Source: an uncultured Pelagibacteraceae bacterium (GTDB taxonomy: Bacteria > Pseudomonadota > Alphaproteobacteria > Pelagibacterales > Pelagibacteraceae). From it: a stretch of DNA of 53,504 nucleotides. The position numbers and the translations under genes are program-made. The notes under the pieces are model-generated. The model was not told the origin of the DNA. It did not search any database and saw only the letters and a program-made list of their open reading frames with translations. The stretch is taken from contig CACFQM010000003.1 of NCBI GenBank assembly GCA_902568425.1, positions 1 through 53,504 of the forward strand, written 5' to 3'. Every line of letters begins with the position of its first letter. The stretch's first letter is position 1. Shown here piece by piece: positions 50,526 to 53,504 of this stretch.

Positions 50526-51869
50526 TTATTTAATATATTTATAATAGTTTTTTATTCCTACTCTAAGTTTTTCAACAATCTCATCTATATTTTTTTTATC
50601 ACAAATAAATGGTGGTGCAATTATTAAAGCATCACCAGTTGGCTTTATATTTAACCCTGCTTTATAACACTCTTTATAAACTTGGAAACCGGCTTTTCCT
50701 GGTTTTACATTCATCTTTATATCTAAACCTCCAAGCAGACCATAATTTCTTATACTTTCAACACATTCAATATCTTTTAATGAATGTAATCCTTCTTCAA
50801 AATAGCTTGATATTTTTTTAACTCTATTGAAAATATCCTCTTTTTCAAAAATCTCTTGAACTGCTAATGCTGCCGAGACTGCAACTGGTATACCTGAATA
50901 AGTATAACCGTGAAATAATTCGATGGCACCATCTGGTGAAGCATCCATAACTTGATCATAAATTTTTTCTCTTACAGCAACAACGCCCATAGGAACAATG
51001 CCATTAGTTGTGGCTTTAGCCATTGTTATAATATCCGGGGTTACTTCAAATTCTTGTGCAGCAAAGGCAGAGCCAGTTCTTCCCCATCCTGTTACAACTT
51101 CATCAAAAATTAAAAGTATACCGTACTTATCACAAATTTTTCTTAATCTTTGTAAATATCCTTTGGGCGGAATTAATACTCCTGTAGAACCTGCTATAGG
51201 TTCAACTACACATGCAGCGATATTTTCTCCACCAATATCATTTGCAATATTTTCTAAATCATTAGCTAACTCTTCACCATTTTCAGGTTGTCCTTTTACG
51301 AACTTATGATCTGGAAGAAATGTGTGTCTCATATGTTTTACTCCAGGCATTAAAATATCAGTAAAAACTTTTACATTATTAACTATTCCACCTACAGTTA
51401 ATGAGCCTATATTCATTCCGTGATAACCTCTTTCTCTTCCAATAAATCTAAATCTTTTTGGCTCACCTTTGGCTTTAAAATAGGCAACTGCTATTTTGAT
51501 TGCGGTTTCAACCGCAGTTGAACCACATATTGTGTAAAAAATTCTATTTAAATCATCTGGAGTCTTTTGAGCAATTTTAGTCGCAAGTTCAAATGATCCA
51601 CCATAACCCTGTTGAAAAGGCATAGTATAATCTAATTTTTCTAGTTGATTTTTAATTGCTTCAATTATTTCTCTCCTACCATGACCTAGTGGATTGCAAT
51701 AAAGACCAGAACTCCCGTCAATTAAAGTATTTCCATCATGTGTTTTAAGATAAATTCCTTTGGCATTTGATATTAACCTAGGATTTTTTTTAAAGTCTTT
51801 ATTTGATGAAAAAGGCATCCAATGTTCGTTAAGAGAATTTGGTATAACAGTTTTATTTGCACCAGACAT
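50526..51869 (-). CDS. Class III aminotransferase, beta-alanine:pyruvate type
   Basis: PLP transaminase of 447 residues, closest in pattern to omega-amino acid:pyruvate (beta-alanine) aminotransferases: NEHWMPFSSNKDFKKNPRLI near 14-33, DGSSGLYCNPLGHGRREI near 51-68, GSTAVETAIKIA, FDEVVTGWGRTGSAFAAQE near 256-274, and the Lys in MAKATTNGIVPMG. Likely substrates are beta-alanine or related omega-amino acids, such as taurine or polyamine-derived amino acids; the exact one is uncertain. It stands alone between convergent and unrelated genes. Confidence 0.88.
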   Translation of the reverse strand: MSGANKTVIPNSLNEHWMPFSSNKDFKKNPRLISNAKGIYLKTHDGNTLIDGSSGLYCNPLGHGRREIIEAIKNQLEKLDYTMPFQQGYGGSFELATKIAQKTPDDLNRIFYTICGSTAVETAIKIAVAYFKAKGEPKRFRFIGRERGYHGMNIGSLTVGGIVNNVKVFTDILMPGVKHMRHTFLPDHKFVKGQPENGEELANDLENIANDIGGENIAACVVEPIAGSTGVLIPPKGYLQRLRKICDKYGILLIFDEVVTGWGRTGSAFAAQEFEVTPDIITMAKATTNGIVPMGVVAVREKIYDQVMDASPDGAIELFHGYTYSGIPVAVSAALAVQEIFEKEDIFNRVKKISSYFEEGLHSLKDIECVESIRNYGLLGGLDIKMNVKPGKAGFQVYKECYKAGLNIKPTGDALIIAPPFICDKKNIDEIVEKLRVGIKNYYKYIK

Positions 51870-51906
51870 AATTAAGTATTAAATCTGTAAATTTGAAAAC
51901 AATCAA

Positions 51907-52620
51907 TTATTTTTTTGTGTAAAGAGTGGTTGGACCAACTTTTTTGTGAACAAGATATCGATTTTTTTCAAAATATTTAGAGATATTGTTAAAATCATCT
52001 AATTTATTCTCATTTGGATCATGAGTTTCAATAGCAACAAGACTAATATTTGAATTTTTTAAATCTATTTGACTAATTATTTTATAATCCGATCCCTCAG
52101 CGTCTATATTTAAAAAGTCTGTCTTTTCATAAAGTGTACTCTCAGAAACTATATCAAAAATTTTATATGTCTTTATTTTCTTTATAATTCCCTTTTTAAA
52201 GAATGTATCTTTAGATTTCTTATACATCTTGCTGTCAATTGTATTTACTGGCCCCAAAATATCATCCTCAAAAAAATCAACTTCATTTGAAGTGTCCGAT
52301 ATTGCTGCACATATATTTTTATCATTAGGCCTGGCTATATTAAAAAGATCAATAGATGTTTTATTTATGTCTATATTCGTTCCTTGCCATCCTCTTTTGA
52401 ATAGATGATAAGTATTGCTGTATCTTATAGGGTGAAAACATCCAATATCAAAATAATAACCTCTAGTTTTTTTTTCAAAAAATTTACCTATTTCTTTATC
52501 TTCACCATGTTGGGAATGATATTTTTTAATCTTTTTTCTAAAGTTTTTAATATAGAGCTCATAATACATCCATGCTCTATGTAAAAATTTACGATCTTTT
52601 AGAAATTTTCCAATACCCAT
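51907..52620 (-). CDS. FkbM-family methyltransferase (second copy)
   Basis: The 237 residues have the FkbM pattern: KYHSQHGEDKEIGKFF near 33-48, YYFDIGCFHPIRYSNTYHLF near 54-73, GTNIDINKTSIDLF near 79-92, and FLNIDAEGSDYKIISQIDL near 168-186. The basic N-terminus may dock on the membrane. The acceptor is unknown but likely a surface sugar. It is divergent from the M23 peptidase gene with a 34-base gap. Confidence 0.83.
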   Translation of the reverse strand: MGIGKFLKDRKFLHRAWMYYELYIKNFRKKIKKYHSQHGEDKEIGKFFEKKTRGYYFDIGCFHPIRYSNTYHLFKRGWQGTNIDINKTSIDLFNIARPNDKNICAAISDTSNEVDFFEDDILGPVNTIDSKMYKKSKDTFFKKGIIKKIKTYKIFDIVSESTLYEKTDFLNIDAEGSDYKIISQIDLKNSNISLVAIETHDPNENKLDDFNNISKYFEKNRYLVHKKVGPTTLYTKK

Positions 52621-52654
52621 TAGTTATAATATGCAATATAATTTACATTATTAA

Positions 52655-53458
52655 ATGATAAGAAACATCATATTGTTACTATTAATAATATTTTTTGCTT
52701 CAAATGCATTTGCAATAGATTTTGAGGGAAAATTTAGACAAGGACACTTTATTATTGGTAAAACTGAACCAAATTCAAAAATTTGGATAGATAAAAAACA
52801 AATAAAAGTATCCTCGGACGGTTTTTTTGCCTTTGGCATTGACAGAGATAGAAAATTTGACATTGTGATAACCAAAGAAAGTAAGGGAAAAAAGGAAAAA
52901 TTTGTAAAAAAAGTTCAAAAAAGAGAGTATCAAATTCAAAAAATTGATGGGCTTCCTGAAAAAAAAGTAACACCACCAAAAGAATTATATGAAAGAATTA
53001 AAAGAGAGAATAAAATAATATCAAAAGCAAGATCAGTAGAAACCAACTTAACTTTTTTTAAAAAAAAATTTATACCACCATTAGATAATGCGATTATTAC
53101 TGGTGTTTATGGCAGTCAAAGAATTTTGAATGGAAAACCAAAATGGCCTCACTATGGTATCGATTTTGCAGCTAAAGAGGGTACGGAAATTAAAGCAATG
53201 CTTGATGGAACAGCAACAATGGTTGAGCCAGATCTATTTTATACAGGTGGAACATTAATTTTTGATCATGGTCATGGAATATCAACCTTGTATATGCATA
53301 TGCAAAATATTTATGTCAAAAAAGGTCAGAAAGTTAAACAAGGGGAAATAATAGGTACAGTAGGTTCAACTGGAAGATCCACGGGTGCCCACCTTGATGT
53401 AAGACTTAATTGGTTTGGTACCCGTTTAGATCCAATGACAGTTTTAAATATTAAATAG
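52655..53458 (+). CDS. M23-family (LytM-type) peptidase, exported
   Basis: Periplasmic murein endopeptidase or regulator of 267 residues. Residues 1-20 are a signal peptide ending AFA. A small beta-rich domain and a charged coil (about 75-130) precede the LytM domain. HYGIDFAAKEGT near 166-177 gives the first metal ligands His166 and Asp170, TLYMHMQ the catalytic His215, and GAHLDVRLNWFG near 244-255 replaces the usual HxH by H-Leu-Asp. That variant is common in alphaproteobacterial relatives; activity is probable, not certain. Confidence 0.88.
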   Translation: MIRNIILLLLIIFFASNAFAIDFEGKFRQGHFIIGKTEPNSKIWIDKKQIKVSSDGFFAFGIDRDRKFDIVITKESKGKKEKFVKKVQKREYQIQKIDGLPEKKVTPPKELYERIKRENKIISKARSVETNLTFFKKKFIPPLDNAIITGVYGSQRILNGKPKWPHYGIDFAAKEGTEIKAMLDGTATMVEPDLFYTGGTLIFDHGHGISTLYMHMQNIYVKKGQKVKQGEIIGTVGSTGRSTGAHLDVRLNWFGTRLDPMTVLNIK

Positions 53459-53459
53459 T

Positions 53460-53504
53460 TTAAGCAGCTACTTGTAATTTATGTTTGGAAACCATTCCAC
53501 TTAA
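53460..53504 (-). CDS. C-terminal end of an unidentified protein
   Basis: On the minus strand the last 14 residues before a TAA at 53460-53462 read LSGMVSKHKLQVAA. The rest lies beyond the right edge. It is too short to identify. It is convergent with the M23 peptidase (one-base gap). Confidence 0.4.
   Translation of the reverse strand, partial: LSGMVSKHKLQVAA

Overview
This window is strongly AT-rich and extremely compact. No stretch above about 180 bases lacks a gene, same-strand genes are usually coupled by 1-25 base overlaps, and convergent genes often abut or overlap at their 3' ends. Gene content points to a streamlined marine alphaproteobacterium, most like the SAR11 (Pelagibacterales) group: methylcitrate-cycle genes, class Ia ribonucleotide reductase, a fused SpeD-SpeE, a GTTC-N7-GTTC type SOS box and a large surface-sugar island. 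This assignment is inference from content and composition. The left edge shows a fold-back chimera inside cysS, typical of amplified single-cell or metagenome assemblies. The right edge cuts into an unidentified minus-strand gene.

Layout. 1-5.8 kb: cysS (broken), nadE, class II DAHP synthase, 6-phosphogluconolactonase, glmS and an acetyltransferase-only glmU. 5.9-9.2 kb: phosphoglycolate phosphatase, a LysE-type exporter, and prpB-prpC. 9.2-12.9 kb: a methyltransferase and nrdAB, with a promoter region carrying a LexA-type SOS box and paired NrdR-like boxes. 13-20.7 kb: phosphohexomutase, TSUP permease, dusA, FkbM methyltransferase, rpoZ, an MFS transporter, a beta-hydroxyacid dehydrogenase, a flavin oxidase-like protein and a gamma carbonic anhydrase. 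20.7-23.7 kb: thioredoxin-like protein, two glycosyltransferases and a DUF6165-type protein.

23.7-30.7 kb is a polyamine/methylthioadenosine (MTA) neighbourhood. It holds a fused S-adenosylmethionine decarboxylase-aminopropyltransferase, a class II aldolase-short-chain dehydrogenase fusion, a CoA-binding protein, a crotonase, mtnA, mtnP and apt. Spermidine synthesis releases MTA. MtnP and MtnA would turn it into methylthioribulose-1-phosphate, Apt recovers the adenine, and the aldolase-dehydrogenase could plausibly complete a DHAP-shunt type salvage. No mtnB/C/D/E is present in the window.

30.7-49.2 kb is a surface-polysaccharide island. Its core is one minus-strand operon-like run (about 36.4-46.9 kb): a sugar epimerase, a 3,5-epimerase, a ColD-type PMP-dependent 3-dehydratase (His in place of the PLP lysine), an HddA-type heptose kinase, two complete pairs of thiamine-diphosphate E1-like subunits, a cupin, a DJ-1/PfpI protein, a B12-binding radical SAM enzyme and a glycosyltransferase. 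A convergent gene encodes a fused nucleotidyltransferase-GmhB phosphatase. Together they suggest an unusual, possibly deoxygenated and carbon-branched, nucleotide-activated heptose. No lipoyl E2 or E3 accompanies the E1 pairs, so non-oxidative carbon-carbon chemistry is likely. This is the best candidate here for an undescribed pathway. A tRNA-Met sits inside the island.

49.1-53.5 kb: a tandem winged-helix regulator whose promoter -10 lies inside a perfect 12-bp inverted repeat, a small single-span membrane protein, a beta-alanine:pyruvate-type aminotransferase, an FkbM methyltransferase and an M23 peptidase.
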